Positions 1 to 7,348 of a DNA stretch of 19,480 nt are shown here, piece by piece. Both the position numbers and the translations under genes were made by a program. The notes under the pieces are model-generated. The model was not told the DNA's origin. It did not search any database and was given only the letters and a program-made list of their open reading frames with translations. The stretch is from JBDUDR01 sp040002845 (GTDB lineage: Bacteria; Actinomycetota; Actinomycetes; Propionibacteriales; Nocardioidaceae). The first letter of the stretch is position 1. Each line of letters starts with the position of its first letter. Location: the NCBI GenBank assembly GCA_040002845.1, contig JBDUDR010000042.1, forward strand, positions 1 through 19,480, in the 5' to 3' direction.

Positions 1-144
1 GCGACCGCCCGTGAGAGCCGGATGGAGTTCGACCCGGTCGGGCACTATGCGCGGTCCGACGTCTTCCACCTGGTCGTCGACAGCGGCCACCGGGAGGCGG
101 CCCGTGGGGTGGCGCACGAGGTGAATTCACACCAGACTGGGGCA
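1..144 (+). other. In-frame 5' extension resembling the C-terminal end of a nitrilase-family hydrolase
   Basis: The frame that encodes the next gene is open from the first base of the window, with no stop before the ATG at 145. Its product includes the string FDPVGHYARSDVFHLVVD. This resembles the GHY-x-RPDV-F-x-L-x-V segment near the C-terminus of many carbon-nitrogen hydrolases, by recall and not by a search. A nitrilase would normally end within about 20 residues of this point, but no stop is present. This may be the tail of an upstream hydrolase whose stop was lost and which now reads into the next gene. It may also be a coincidental open frame. The upstream gene lies outside the window. 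Confidence 0.35.
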
Positions 145-729
145 ATGACATCAACGACATCCACTCCGGAAGTTCCTGAGCTCCACCAACGCGCCGTCGA
201 ACACGTCGGCCAGCTCGTCCAACAGGTCAGCGCTGACCAATGGGACAAGTCGACCCCCTGCGAAGAGTGGTCGGTACGCGAGCTCGTCAACCATGTCGCG
301 GGCGAGAACTGCTGGACGGCACCGCTGTTGGCGGGTCAGACCGTCGCCGACGTGGGCGACCGCTTCGACGGCGACGTGCTCGGGACCGATCCAGCCGCCG
401 CCTGGAAGAGCGGCGCGGACGAAGCCATCGCGGCCGTCCACGAACCGGGCGCGATGGACCGGACCGTGCACCTGTCCTTCGGTGACTTCCCCGGGCGTGA
501 GTACGCCATGCAGCTGTTCGCGGACATGCTCGTCCACGGTTGGGATCTCGCTCGTGCAATCGACGCCGACGACCAACTCGACCCGGAACTCGTGAGTGCG
601 CTGGCGACCTGGTTCGCCGGAGTCGCGGACGTCTATCGCGAAGGGGGAGCGGTCGGGCCGCGTCCGAGCGTACCCGAGGATGCGGACGCCCAGACCAAGC
701 TGCTTGCCGAGTTCGGCCGGGTCGCCTAA
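145..729 (+). CDS. TIGR03086 / DinB-like metal-binding protein
   Basis: A 194-residue cytoplasmic protein of the mycothiol-dependent maleylpyruvate isomerase N-terminal/DinB superfamily (TIGR03086-like). Visible family marks are the sequence TPCEEWSVRELVNHV (about residues 37-51, with candidate ligand His50) and DMLVHGWDLARA (about 127-138, with His131 and Asp134). These fit a four-helix bundle that binds a divalent metal. The length matches the family. The precise reaction is unknown; relatives use mycothiol or a related thiol. The ATG at 145 was chosen because the homologous region begins just after it, although the ribosome binding site is weak. The frame stays open further upstream to base 1. 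The 3' end and TAA stop lie inside the first unit of a 25-bp tandem repeat. Confidence 0.8.
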   Translation: MTSTTSTPEVPELHQRAVEHVGQLVQQVSADQWDKSTPCEEWSVRELVNHVAGENCWTAPLLAGQTVADVGDRFDGDVLGTDPAAAWKSGADEAIAAVHEPGAMDRTVHLSFGDFPGREYAMQLFADMLVHGWDLARAIDADDQLDPELVSALATWFAGVADVYREGGAVGPRPSVPEDADAQTKLLAEFGRVA

Positions 730-757
730 CTCGGAGTTCGGCCGGCTCGCCCAACTC
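709..757. repeat. Two-copy 25-bp tandem repeat over the stop codon
   Basis: Bases 709-732 and 734-757 are the same 24-mer with two differences (G721/C746 and T727/C752). Each unit is itself an imperfect hairpin, with arms GAGTT/AACTC and GGC/GCC. The first copy contains the last codons and TAA stop of the preceding gene. It could act as a terminator-like structure or be part of a dispersed extragenic palindrome. There is no T-tract. Confidence 0.7.
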
Positions 758-759
758 CG

Positions 760-818
760 CCGAGACGCCAGTTGTTCGGCGGAATTCGCGGCGTGTCGCG
801 CCACAACTGGCGTCTCGG
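760..818. repeat. Long perfect inverted repeat (16-bp arms)
   Basis: The arms 760-775 (CCGAGACGCCAGTTGT) and 803-818 are exact reverse complements, separated by a 27-nt loop (776-802). As RNA this would form a strong hairpin just after the upstream gene. No T-run follows, so it is either an atypical terminator or a REP-like mobile palindrome. Confidence 0.75.
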
Positions 819-845
819 TTCCACTTCCCGCATCGAACCACGAGC

Positions 846-863
846 GTGGCCGCATGCGGCCAC
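846..863. repeat. Perfect 18-bp palindrome upstream of the protease operon
   Basis: GTGGCCGCATGCGGCCAC is fully self-complementary with no spacer. It ends 81 bp before the protease GTG start and 16 bp before a possible -35 element. That position suits an operator for a dimeric regulator. A simple hairpin is the alternative. Confidence 0.6.
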
Positions 864-879
864 CGGCGCCGGGAAGGGA

Positions 880-908
880 TTGCCAAAAGGAATAGGCGCT
901 GCTTATCT
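880..908 (+). promoter_or_regulatory. Possible promoter of the M4 protease-emfourin operon
   Basis: TTGCCA (880-885) and TTATCT (903-908) are separated by 17 bp and lie 36 bp before the GTG start. The -35 is good and the -10 is only fair, so this is tentative. Confidence 0.35.
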
Positions 909-944
909 GAAGGGTAAGAGCCCCGGCACCTGAAAGGACCGGTC

Positions 945-2024
945 GTGTCCGAATACTGTCGCCAAACAGTCTGTTCCATCGCTTCTCCCGATCTGCTGGC
1001 CTGGGTCATTTTGGAGGGAAGCCCCGAGCAGCGAGAAGCAGCGCTCGCGACGCTCGCCGCCTCCGCATCCATGCGGACTCAGCGAGCCATCTACGGGCAA
1101 CTCCGGCGAGACTTCGGTGTCAACATCAGCCAACTGGCCGGCCTGGACGTCACAGCGGAGCGGCGCCAGACGGTTTACGACAACCAGAACCAGGGCCGTT
1201 TCAACTTGCCGGGCCAGCGAGCCCGAGGTGAGGGCGAGGACCCCGTCGACGACCCGGCCGTCAACGAGGCGTACGACGGCAGCGCGACCACTCATGAGTT
1301 CTATCGGGACGTCCACGAGCGCGACTCACTGGACGGGGCCGGCATGGAGCTTGTGTCGTCCGTCCACTATGGCGTCAGTTTCGACAACGCGTTCTGGAAC
1401 GGCGCTCAGATGGTCTACGGGGACGGGAGTGGACGCCTGTTCCAGGTAGGGGCGTTGACCGGCTCGCTCGACGTCATGGCCCATGAGCTGACCCACGGCG
1501 TCACGGAGTTCACCGCCGGCCTCGCCTACAGCAAACAGTCGGGAGCCCTCAACGAACATTTCTCGGACGTGTTTGGCTCGCTCGTCAAGCAGTATCACCT
1601 CGAACAGTCAGCCGATGAGGCGGACTGGCTGATCGGCGAGGGCACTCTCGTCCCCGAGCTCGGCGTCGCCTTGCGATCGATGAGCCAGCCCGGAACAGCA
1701 TTTCAAGGTGACCGACAGCCAGGTCACATGGATGACTACGTCGACCTGCCCGACGACAACAACCCTCGCAACGACAACGGCGGAGTGCATATCAACTCGG
1801 GCATACCGAACCGAGCGTTCTACCTGTTGGCCACCGCATTAGGCGGGAAGGCATGGGAAACGGCCGGGCATATCTGGTACACGACGCTGACAGAACGCCT
1901 CGGAAGGGAAACTCAGTTCACCGAGGCCGCGCAGGAGACGGTGAGCGTCGCTGGGGAGTTGTACGGCTCTACAGAGCAGTCCGCCGTCGAAACCGCCTGG
2001 CAGGAGGTCGGCGTCCTCCCGTGA
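945..2024 (+). CDS. Protealysin-like M4 family zinc metalloprotease
   Basis: A 359-residue thermolysin-family (M4) endopeptidase. The zinc and catalytic residues are complete: HELTH at 180-184, the third ligand Glu204 in GALNEHFSD (20 residues after His184, as in thermolysin), and the transition-state His282 in GGVHINSGIPNRAF. There is no signal peptide. A short N-terminal region with a CSIASPDLL segment resembles the short precursor propeptide of protealysin-like enzymes rather than the long FTP/PepSY propeptide of secreted thermolysins. The GTG start has AAAGGA at 933-938, 6 nt upstream. The stop overlaps the start of the next gene (GTGA, 2021-2024), which encodes the probable inhibitor. 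The enzyme may therefore be kept inactive in the cell or exported without a classical signal; the export route is inference. Substrates are unknown. Confidence 0.9.
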   Translation: MSEYCRQTVCSIASPDLLAWVILEGSPEQREAALATLAASASMRTQRAIYGQLRRDFGVNISQLAGLDVTAERRQTVYDNQNQGRFNLPGQRARGEGEDPVDDPAVNEAYDGSATTHEFYRDVHERDSLDGAGMELVSSVHYGVSFDNAFWNGAQMVYGDGSGRLFQVGALTGSLDVMAHELTHGVTEFTAGLAYSKQSGALNEHFSDVFGSLVKQYHLEQSADEADWLIGEGTLVPELGVALRSMSQPGTAFQGDRQPGHMDDYVDLPDDNNPRNDNGGVHINSGIPNRAFYLLATALGGKAWETAGHIWYTTLTERLGRETQFTEAAQETVSVAGELYGSTEQSAVETAWQEVGVLP

Positions 2025-2332
2025 AGGTCACCATCGTTCGTGGTGGGGGCCTCGCAGGCATCGTCACGCGCACTGAGGTCGACTCGAACGTACTCTCTCC
2101 ACAGGATGCCCATACGCTTGCCCAAGAGGTCGATCGAGCGGGTGTACGGCACCTGGAGGAACCCGCCTCAAGACAGAACAGGCCAGACGACCTGCACTAC
2201 GAGATTCTGCTCGACGACGGCGGCGACGCGGTGAGCAGACGTTTCACGGACGAGACAATGCCGGCCGGAGTCCAGCGGCTCGTTGACTGGATCGACGCTC
2301 GGCCGGAACGCTCGTACGCAGTAGAGCCCTAG
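2021..2332 (+). CDS. Emfourin-type proteinaceous inhibitor of the M4 protease
   Basis: A 103-residue soluble protein. Its start (KVTIVRGGGLAG), its central -DLHYEILLDDGG- strand and its C-terminal MPAGVQRLVDWI helix match the small emfourin family. Emfourins are described as inhibitors of protealysin-like M4 proteases and are encoded beside them. The GTG start lies inside the protease stop (GTGA overlap), which implies translational coupling and matched expression. An AGGAGG sits 13 nt upstream, inside the protease gene. The call rests on the sequence pattern together with the diagnostic neighbourhood. Without the neighbour this would be a hypothetical protein. Inhibition is expected from the family but not shown here. 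Confidence 0.8.
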   Translation: MKVTIVRGGGLAGIVTRTEVDSNVLSPQDAHTLAQEVDRAGVRHLEEPASRQNRPDDLHYEILLDDGGDAVSRRFTDETMPAGVQRLVDWIDARPERSYAVEP

Positions 2333-2381
2333 CCCCTCGGCAGCTGCACGTTGCCGCATCTAGCGCGCTGGCAGCCGCCTG

Positions 2382-2411
2382 TTGACGGGTCGCCAGTCAC
2401 CCGAGTAGAAA
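2382..2411 (+). promoter_or_regulatory. Possible promoter for the first LVIVD-repeat gene
   Basis: TTGACG (2382-2387) is followed after 18 bp by TAGAAA (2406-2411), about 90 bp before the ATG at 2501. The -35 matches consensus at five of six positions and the -10 is moderate. Confidence 0.4.
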
Positions 2412-2500
2412 TTGTGGGAGCAGAGCAGGGGTGCCATTTCGCTGGTTGGCTTTGGAGTTGGCGCCTGATGGGAACCGTCGCGAAAGAGGGGGCAGCCGCT

Positions 2501-3907
2501 ATGAATAGGGTCATTGGACGGACCGCGGCGGCGACTGCGGTAGCCCTGGTTGCCGTGCTCGTGACGGTGGTGACGTCAGGGCCTCTGACGGCCCATGATG
2601 CGCCCGGCGACCCGCCGAACTGGCTGGGAGCTGCGGCAGCGCGGGTGACTCCCGGGCCGGCGCAGCATGCGCAGATGCGGACACACAACTTCACGGTCGT
2701 GGGTCACACAGCTCTTGGTGGTTCCGGCCTGAATGCCGATGTGTGGGAACACCGCGGATTCGCTTACGTCGGAGTGTGGTCGGGTCCCTGCCCCGCCACC
2801 GGCGTCAAGGTGGCCGACGTGCGCAATCCACGCGACCCCACACTGGTAAGCCGGCTGCAGAACCCGGCCAAGACGAGCGCGGAGGATGTCGTTGTACGCC
2901 ACGTCGACACTCGGCGCTTCACGGGTGACCTGGCGGTCGTGGGAATCCAGGCCTGCGGAAACCCCGTGAAAAGCCAGGTGTTCCGCGGTCTGGAGTTCTT
3001 CGACGTCACGGACCCGACCCTGCCACGCGAGATAGCCCGGTATCGAGTGAACCCCGACACCGTCGGCTGTCACGAGGTTGACCTGGTTGTGCGCACCGAC
3101 GGGCGGGTGCTCGCGGCGTGCGCCAACGTCTTCGCGGAGCAGATCGTCGGCAGCGACGAAGTCATCATTGTCGACGTGACCAATCCGTTCCGGCCGCGCA
3201 AAGTCGACGGTTTCGCACTCGGTAGGGATCTCAACGTCGACCCCGCAGATAACCCGGACAACCTGGGCTGTTTCCCAGCGTCGTTTGCGCACAGCGTGAG
3301 GTTCACCGACGCGGGGCGCTCACTTTTCGCGTCCTACTGGGACTACGGCACTCTCCGATTCCGCGTCCATCCGGACGGCCGGCTTACAGGTCCGGTCGGG
3401 CGCACCGATATTGCCCCGCCAGATGAGGATGGCGACAACCATTCCATGACACTCGCCCGGGGCGGCGGCACAATGGTCGTCAATTCGGAGGATTTTTCAC
3501 CGGGCGACTGCGGCCAGCCGTACCAAGGGTGGGGCGAGGCGCACATCTACACCAACCACCGAGGTGACAACCGGTTGCTGTCGATCTTCTCTACACGCGA
3601 CAGCCGATCAATGCGGACGGACGGGTTCTTCTCCATTCACAACACGGAGAGTGCGGGCAGCCGGCGTGCCCAGATGTTCTCCTCCTGGTACACCGACGGC
3701 ATCGTGTGGTGGTCGCTTGTCCACCGCCGGGACCCGGTCATGAAGGGCCAGTTCGTGCCACCGCCCACCGAGGACCCGACGGGCACCTTCCCTGCCGTCC
3801 CGATCGTGTGGGGCGTGTACCCCGATCCAGTCAGCAACCTGATCTTCGCCAGCGACATCAACAGTGGACTTTGGATCCTGCGCCCCACGGGCTTAGGTAA
3901 TTTCTAG
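2501..3907 (+). CDS. Secreted LVIVD-repeat (beta-propeller-like) protein
   Basis: A 468-residue exported protein of unknown function. An N-terminal signal peptide (Arg3, Arg7, then a hydrophobic stretch about 9-25) ends in LTA before His32. The body carries recurring blades of the LVIVD type: VKVADVRNPRDPTLVSRL, LEFFDVTDPTLPREIARY and VIIVDVTNPFRPRKV, closing with a GLWILRPTG strand. This pattern suggests a propeller fold. Several Cys lie in short Gly/Pro contexts (GPC, QACGNP, VGCHEV, LGCFP, GDCGQP) and may form disulfides. The ATG at 2501 was chosen because it starts the signal peptide and has a purine-rich GAAAGAGGGGG about 10 nt upstream; the frame is open further upstream. It is a paralogue of the convergent gene ending at 4965. 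No catalytic motif is evident. Confidence 0.8.
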   Translation: MNRVIGRTAAATAVALVAVLVTVVTSGPLTAHDAPGDPPNWLGAAAARVTPGPAQHAQMRTHNFTVVGHTALGGSGLNADVWEHRGFAYVGVWSGPCPATGVKVADVRNPRDPTLVSRLQNPAKTSAEDVVVRHVDTRRFTGDLAVVGIQACGNPVKSQVFRGLEFFDVTDPTLPREIARYRVNPDTVGCHEVDLVVRTDGRVLAACANVFAEQIVGSDEVIIVDVTNPFRPRKVDGFALGRDLNVDPADNPDNLGCFPASFAHSVRFTDAGRSLFASYWDYGTLRFRVHPDGRLTGPVGRTDIAPPDEDGDNHSMTLARGGGTMVVNSEDFSPGDCGQPYQGWGEAHIYTNHRGDNRLLSIFSTRDSRSMRTDGFFSIHNTESAGSRRAQMFSSWYTDGIVWWSLVHRRDPVMKGQFVPPPTEDPTGTFPAVPIVWGVYPDPVSNLIFASDINSGLWILRPTGLGNF

Positions 3908-3946
3908 CGCTGGGAACCTGGGCGCCGCCACGTACGTCCGATCGTT

Positions 3947-4903
3947 ATGCCGGTGTCACGCTTCTTGCCGCGAGCCCTCAGTGTGGCCTGCCTGCTCGCC
4001 CTGGGTCTCACGGGATGCGGCACCACAGGTTCGACCGCGGAGACGGCGGATACGCCTACCATGGGCGCGACCGCCGAACCAGCTGATACCCGCGGCGGCG
4101 ACCCGTTATCCAGCCCGTCTGAGGACGATCCCCACGGCCTGAGGTTCGATCGACCGCCACCCGTGACGGTGCGCTACGGAGATAGCTCGCTCGCGTTGGA
4201 TGCATACGGCTATTGCTACGGCAATGTGTGTGCCGATGGCATGCCACCATCAGACCCGCCGAGCGTGGGCAGCCCGGACCACGTGTTGATCGGCTTTCCG
4301 CTCGACGGATGGTCCTTCCATGCCATGTTCCAACCGGCGGGCCAAAGGTGCGGACGGATGCAGTCCGTTCCTCTTCATCGGACCGTCCACGGATCCTTCA
4401 TCTTGCGCCCTGCGGGCCATGTCGACACCTACGACGTGACACTGTTCGGGCGCGGCAACGGCGACCTCGTCACCGTATTCCGGTGGTCCACGCCGTCCGA
4501 CGGACCGCTACCGGTGCCGAAGTCGCGGCTGGCCCTCCTGGCCGGGCACGACGGACAGCTCGACAGCTACGGCGTCGAGCTAGAGGTATCAAACCTCGCC
4601 ACGACCCCGAAAGAAGCCGCCGCGAAGATCACCGCCACCGCCGCCAACGGCGAATCCATGACCTTCGAAGCGACTAGGTCGAGGCAACGCTGCCAGCGTG
4701 AGGGCACCGTCTACTGGGACGGACCCGACGACCAGGGGTTGGCCGCCGCGCGCCTTGGCCCGCCCCCCTTCACATACAAAGTGGTGCTGACCCTCGATGG
4801 CAAGCGCCACGTGGCTACGGCCAGTTGGCCAGCAGACGTGATCCGAGGAAACGAGCCCTCGGTCAGGCTCAACTTCACTCCAGCCCTTCCGGCCCTCGAA
4901 TAG
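3947..4903 (+). CDS. Putative secreted lipoprotein of unknown function
   Basis: A 318-residue protein with a lipoprotein signal: Arg5 and Arg9, a hydrophobic core, and a lipobox LTGC with Cys24 as the lipidation site. A Thr/Ala/Pro-rich linker (about 25-60) follows, as is common in Gram-positive lipoproteins. The mature part has paired Cys in YCYGNVC and later CGRM and RQRCQ. No family is recognised. It lies 39 bp after the LVIVD gene on the same strand, so it may be co-transcribed, and it ends 61 bp before the convergent second LVIVD gene. The ribosome binding site before ATG 3947 is weak. Confidence 0.7.
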   Translation: MPVSRFLPRALSVACLLALGLTGCGTTGSTAETADTPTMGATAEPADTRGGDPLSSPSEDDPHGLRFDRPPPVTVRYGDSSLALDAYGYCYGNVCADGMPPSDPPSVGSPDHVLIGFPLDGWSFHAMFQPAGQRCGRMQSVPLHRTVHGSFILRPAGHVDTYDVTLFGRGNGDLVTVFRWSTPSDGPLPVPKSRLALLAGHDGQLDSYGVELEVSNLATTPKEAAAKITATAANGESMTFEATRSRQRCQREGTVYWDGPDDQGLAAARLGPPPFTYKVVLTLDGKRHVATASWPADVIRGNEPSVRLNFTPALPALE

Positions 4904-4964
4904 ACGGGGACAAGGCAGCACCGCAGCGATCGGCGGTATGACTCCGGTTGTGCCGCAGAGGGCG

Positions 4965-6626
4965 CTAGTGGAGACCACCGCTGTGGGCAAGCTTGACGGC
5001 GTCTCCGAGGTTCGAGTTGCCCTCCAAGAACGTGACTCCCGCGACCTCCGAGGCGTCCGGACCGGTGTAGCGGAGTACGTACAGGCCGTTGCGGATGTCG
5101 ATCACGTAGATGAGTCCGTCCTTGATGATCGGGTAGCTCCAAATGGTGACCTTGTTGGGGCCGCCGTTCAGCGCTGGGTCCTCGGTGGCAACCGATGCCC
5201 GTGGCGTTGGTGAGAACCACCCGCCTTGGGTCGGTGCGCCGGGGTCGGAGATGTCGACCGCTTGCAGCCCGCCGGAGTGCCAGGCGATGACAGCCAGTCT
5301 GCGCAGCACGGTCGGGTTGTGGGACGAGTAGCTGGTGAATTGCTCGGTGGCCGGATCGTCGCCCGGGCTCCCCTGGAAGGCAGGCGTGTTCTGGAAGATC
5401 TTGTATTCACCAACCAGATGCGGCCGAGCCGGGTGGGCGACGTTGATCAGGCGCGCCCAACCCCACGGCCAGCCGAACGAGGGAACAGTGAACGTCCCGT
5501 ACACCTCATCGGTGCTCAGCTCGAAGGGCCGACCGGGTACCGGCACCGCGGAGTGACTCTCGGAGCAGGCTGCCGCGGTGTGGCCGGCACATTGGTTGCC
5601 GGTGCCCCACCGGACGAAGTTCTTCACCGGCGTCAGCAGCTTGTCGTTGAGGGAGATGAAGTGGTCGTCGGTGTCGCCCACCACTGGCCTCGTGTCCAGG
5701 ATCCCGAATCCGCCGCGTAGGTATGCGAGGTAGGTTTTGTTGCCGTCGGCGGTGGGCGCCATCGAGTGCAGGGCGAGATCGAAGTCGTAGTTGCCCGGAT
5801 CCGCAGCGTCGGGGAAGAACTGGTTCCAGTTGCCCTCCGCGACGTCGGTCACCGGTGCTGTGGTTCCCAGCGGCGCCGGATCAGTGCCGGGAACGCTTCC
5901 TGGCACGTCGCTGATATCGACGATCATCAGGTTCGGGCGGCTGGGGTCCACAGAGCTCGTCGGCGTGGAGAGCCACAGCAGGGCGCGGTTCGCGCCCCTG
6001 GGGTCGACCCACAGGTACATCTCATGGGGCTTCACCGGCGTGCCAGCCCGATCGGTTGGGACATAGGAACCTATGAAGCGGGGGTGAACCGGATCGGCGA
6101 GATCGAAGAACTTGATGTCGAACGGGAAGGTCGTGTCGTTACCGGGAGCGCAGTCGTGGATGACCGAGCTGCAGCGGAAGGTCATCACCATCAGCAGTTT
6201 CTGCCGGGGCCAGACCCGCAGCTCGCGGGTGCTGATCCCCGGTAGCGCCGCGTACGGAATACCGATTTCGCCCACGTTCGTCGGGGCCGCAGGGTCGGAA
6301 ACGTCCTCGATCAGGACTCCGGGATGGGTGTGGATGTTCGCCGACGCGTGGCACGGCTGGACGCCACCGGTCTGACTGCACGGCAATGAGCCGTCCGTGC
6401 GATTCCCGACGTAGACGAAGGACCTGCCTGTCGTCGGGTCGGTGTACAGCGCGAGGGCCGCCTGCATCCCCCGGTCGAAGAGCGAATCCTGCCCAACCAA
6501 CGTGAAGTTCGACGAGGTCCCGGGGGTTCCACCACCCGGGCCCACCCCCACGTCGGCGAACGCGACAAGTGGTCCCCCCGCGCAAACAACAAGAGCGGCG
6601 ACCAACCGGAAGACAGTGCGTTTCAC
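4965..6626 (-). CDS. Secreted LVIVD-repeat (beta-propeller-like) protein, second copy
   Basis: A 553-residue exported protein with a clear signal peptide (KRTVFR, then a hydrophobic run ending near AFA). LVIVD-type blades recur: VLIEDVSDPAAPTNVGEI, IKFFDLADPVHPRFIGSY, LMIVDISD, ARLINVAHPARPHLVGEY and LQAVDISDPGAPTQGG, with a final YVIDIRNGLYVLRYTG strand. The GTG at 6626 is preferred over the ATG at 6635. The AGGAG at 6636-6640 directly abuts that ATG, leaving no spacing, but stands 9 nt before the GTG. The gene is convergent with the lipoprotein gene and divergent from csoR. It shares fold and motif with the gene at 2501-3907 but differs strongly in sequence and is longer, so this is an old duplication or two independent acquisitions. 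Function is unknown. Confidence 0.8.
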   Translation of the reverse strand: MKRTVFRLVAALVVCAGGPLVAFADVGVGPGGGTPGTSSNFTLVGQDSLFDRGMQAALALYTDPTTGRSFVYVGNRTDGSLPCSQTGGVQPCHASANIHTHPGVLIEDVSDPAAPTNVGEIGIPYAALPGISTRELRVWPRQKLLMVMTFRCSSVIHDCAPGNDTTFPFDIKFFDLADPVHPRFIGSYVPTDRAGTPVKPHEMYLWVDPRGANRALLWLSTPTSSVDPSRPNLMIVDISDVPGSVPGTDPAPLGTTAPVTDVAEGNWNQFFPDAADPGNYDFDLALHSMAPTADGNKTYLAYLRGGFGILDTRPVVGDTDDHFISLNDKLLTPVKNFVRWGTGNQCAGHTAAACSESHSAVPVPGRPFELSTDEVYGTFTVPSFGWPWGWARLINVAHPARPHLVGEYKIFQNTPAFQGSPGDDPATEQFTSYSSHNPTVLRRLAVIAWHSGGLQAVDISDPGAPTQGGWFSPTPRASVATEDPALNGGPNKVTIWSYPIIKDGLIYVIDIRNGLYVLRYTGPDASEVAGVTFLEGNSNLGDAVKLAHSGGLH

Positions 6627-6752
6627 CGGACTCATCTCCTAGCCCTCTTGCCAGAGGGGCGTCCCTAAAATCGACGTTCAGGTCCGACTTGCCAGCCTAG
6701 GACCGCCTCGCTGGCCCGGTCAACGGCATCAAGGGTTCATAGCGGCCCGGCG

Positions 6753-6781
6753 TTGAGGCGGATACCACCAGGGGGTATGCT
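6753..6781 (+). promoter_or_regulatory. csoR operon promoter
   Basis: TTGAGG (6753-6758) and TATGCT (6776-6781, fitting the actinobacterial TANNNT -10) are separated by exactly 17 bp and lie 26 bp before csoR. The CsoR-type palindrome fills the spacer and overlaps the -10, the expected layout for repression relieved by Cu(I). Confidence 0.7.
6762..6778. promoter_or_regulatory. CsoR-type operator 1
   Basis: ATACCACCAGGGGGTAT is a 17-bp near-palindrome (ATACC...GGTAT arms) of the G-tract type bound by CsoR/RcnR-family repressors. It lies within the csoR promoter. A second copy, matching 12 of 17 positions, is at 17485-17501. Confidence 0.75.
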
Positions 6782-6807
6782 GCTCAAACAGCGAGGAGGC
6801 GGACGAC

Positions 6808-7089
6808 ATGGTGGGCTACATCGACAACAAGGACGCCGTGCTGAAGCGGCTACGGCGCATCGAGGGTCAGGTTCGCGGGTTGCAGCGGATGGTCGAGACC
6901 GAGACCTACTGCATCGACGTTCTGACTCAGGTCTCGGCCGCCACGAAGGCGCTCCAGGCGGTCGCGCTCGAGCTGCTCGACGACCACCTCGCGCATTGTG
7001 TCGCTGACGCGACTCGGGCCGGCGGTGCAGACGCCGACGCCAAGGTCAAGGAGGCTTCCGAGGCGATCGCCCGGCTCGTCAGGTCCTGA
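6808..7089 (+). CDS. csoR: CsoR copper-sensing transcriptional repressor
   Basis: A 93-residue all-helical repressor of the CsoR/RcnR family. The Cu(I) ligands are in the classic arrangement: Cys35 (ETYCID), then His60 and Cys64 (DDHLAHC). The DNA-contact region KRLRRIEGQVRGLQRMV (about 13-29) is typical. Cu(I) binding to this triad is known in the family to release the operator. The start has AGGAGG at 6794-6799, 8 nt upstream. The gene is first in an operon with the copper chaperone (31-bp gap) and CopA-type ATPase, and its own promoter carries the operator, so autoregulation is expected. Confidence 0.93.
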   Translation: MVGYIDNKDAVLKRLRRIEGQVRGLQRMVETETYCIDVLTQVSAATKALQAVALELLDDHLAHCVADATRAGGADADAKVKEASEAIARLVRS

Positions 7090-7120
7090 CGATCCCTACT
7101 CCTGTCGAGGAGCACACACG

Positions 7121-7348
7121 ATGACCACAACCACGACGTACACCGTCTTAGGCATGACCTGTGGACACTGCGTCGCCGCGGTGACGGAAGAGCTGTCGAA
7201 GGTCGACGGCGTCCAGCAGGTCAAGATCGACCTCGTGGCCGGGGGCGAGTCACCCGTCACCGTCACCAGCGAGCGGCCGCTGGCGCCGGAGCCCGTACGC
7301 GAGGCCATCAATGAGGCCGGGTACGACCTCACCGGGCTTCCCGGATGA
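7121..7348 (+). CDS. copZ: Small HMA-domain copper chaperone (CopZ-like)
   Basis: A 75-residue single heavy-metal-associated domain with the motif GMTCGHC. Cys14 and Cys17 bind Cu(I), and the His between them fits bacterial CopZ proteins. The family fold (beta-alpha-beta-beta-alpha-beta) spans the whole protein. It should carry Cu(I) in the cytoplasm to the ATPase and to CsoR. GAGGAG at 7107-7112 lies 8 nt before the ATG. The stop overlaps the ATPase start (ATGA, 7345-7348), indicating coupled translation. Confidence 0.9.
   Translation: MTTTTTYTVLGMTCGHCVAAVTEELSKVDGVQQVKIDLVAGGESPVTVTSERPLAPEPVREAINEAGYDLTGLPG

Noticed and set aside
151..1072. Long minus-strand frames opposite the DinB-like gene and the protease start
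   Set aside because: Low-complexity Arg/Pro-rich products; the plus strand carries the homologous proteins.
6633..6640. ATG at 6635 as start of the second LVIVD gene
   Set aside because: The AGGAG directly abuts it with no spacing; the GTG at 6626 has proper spacing and still begins the signal peptide.
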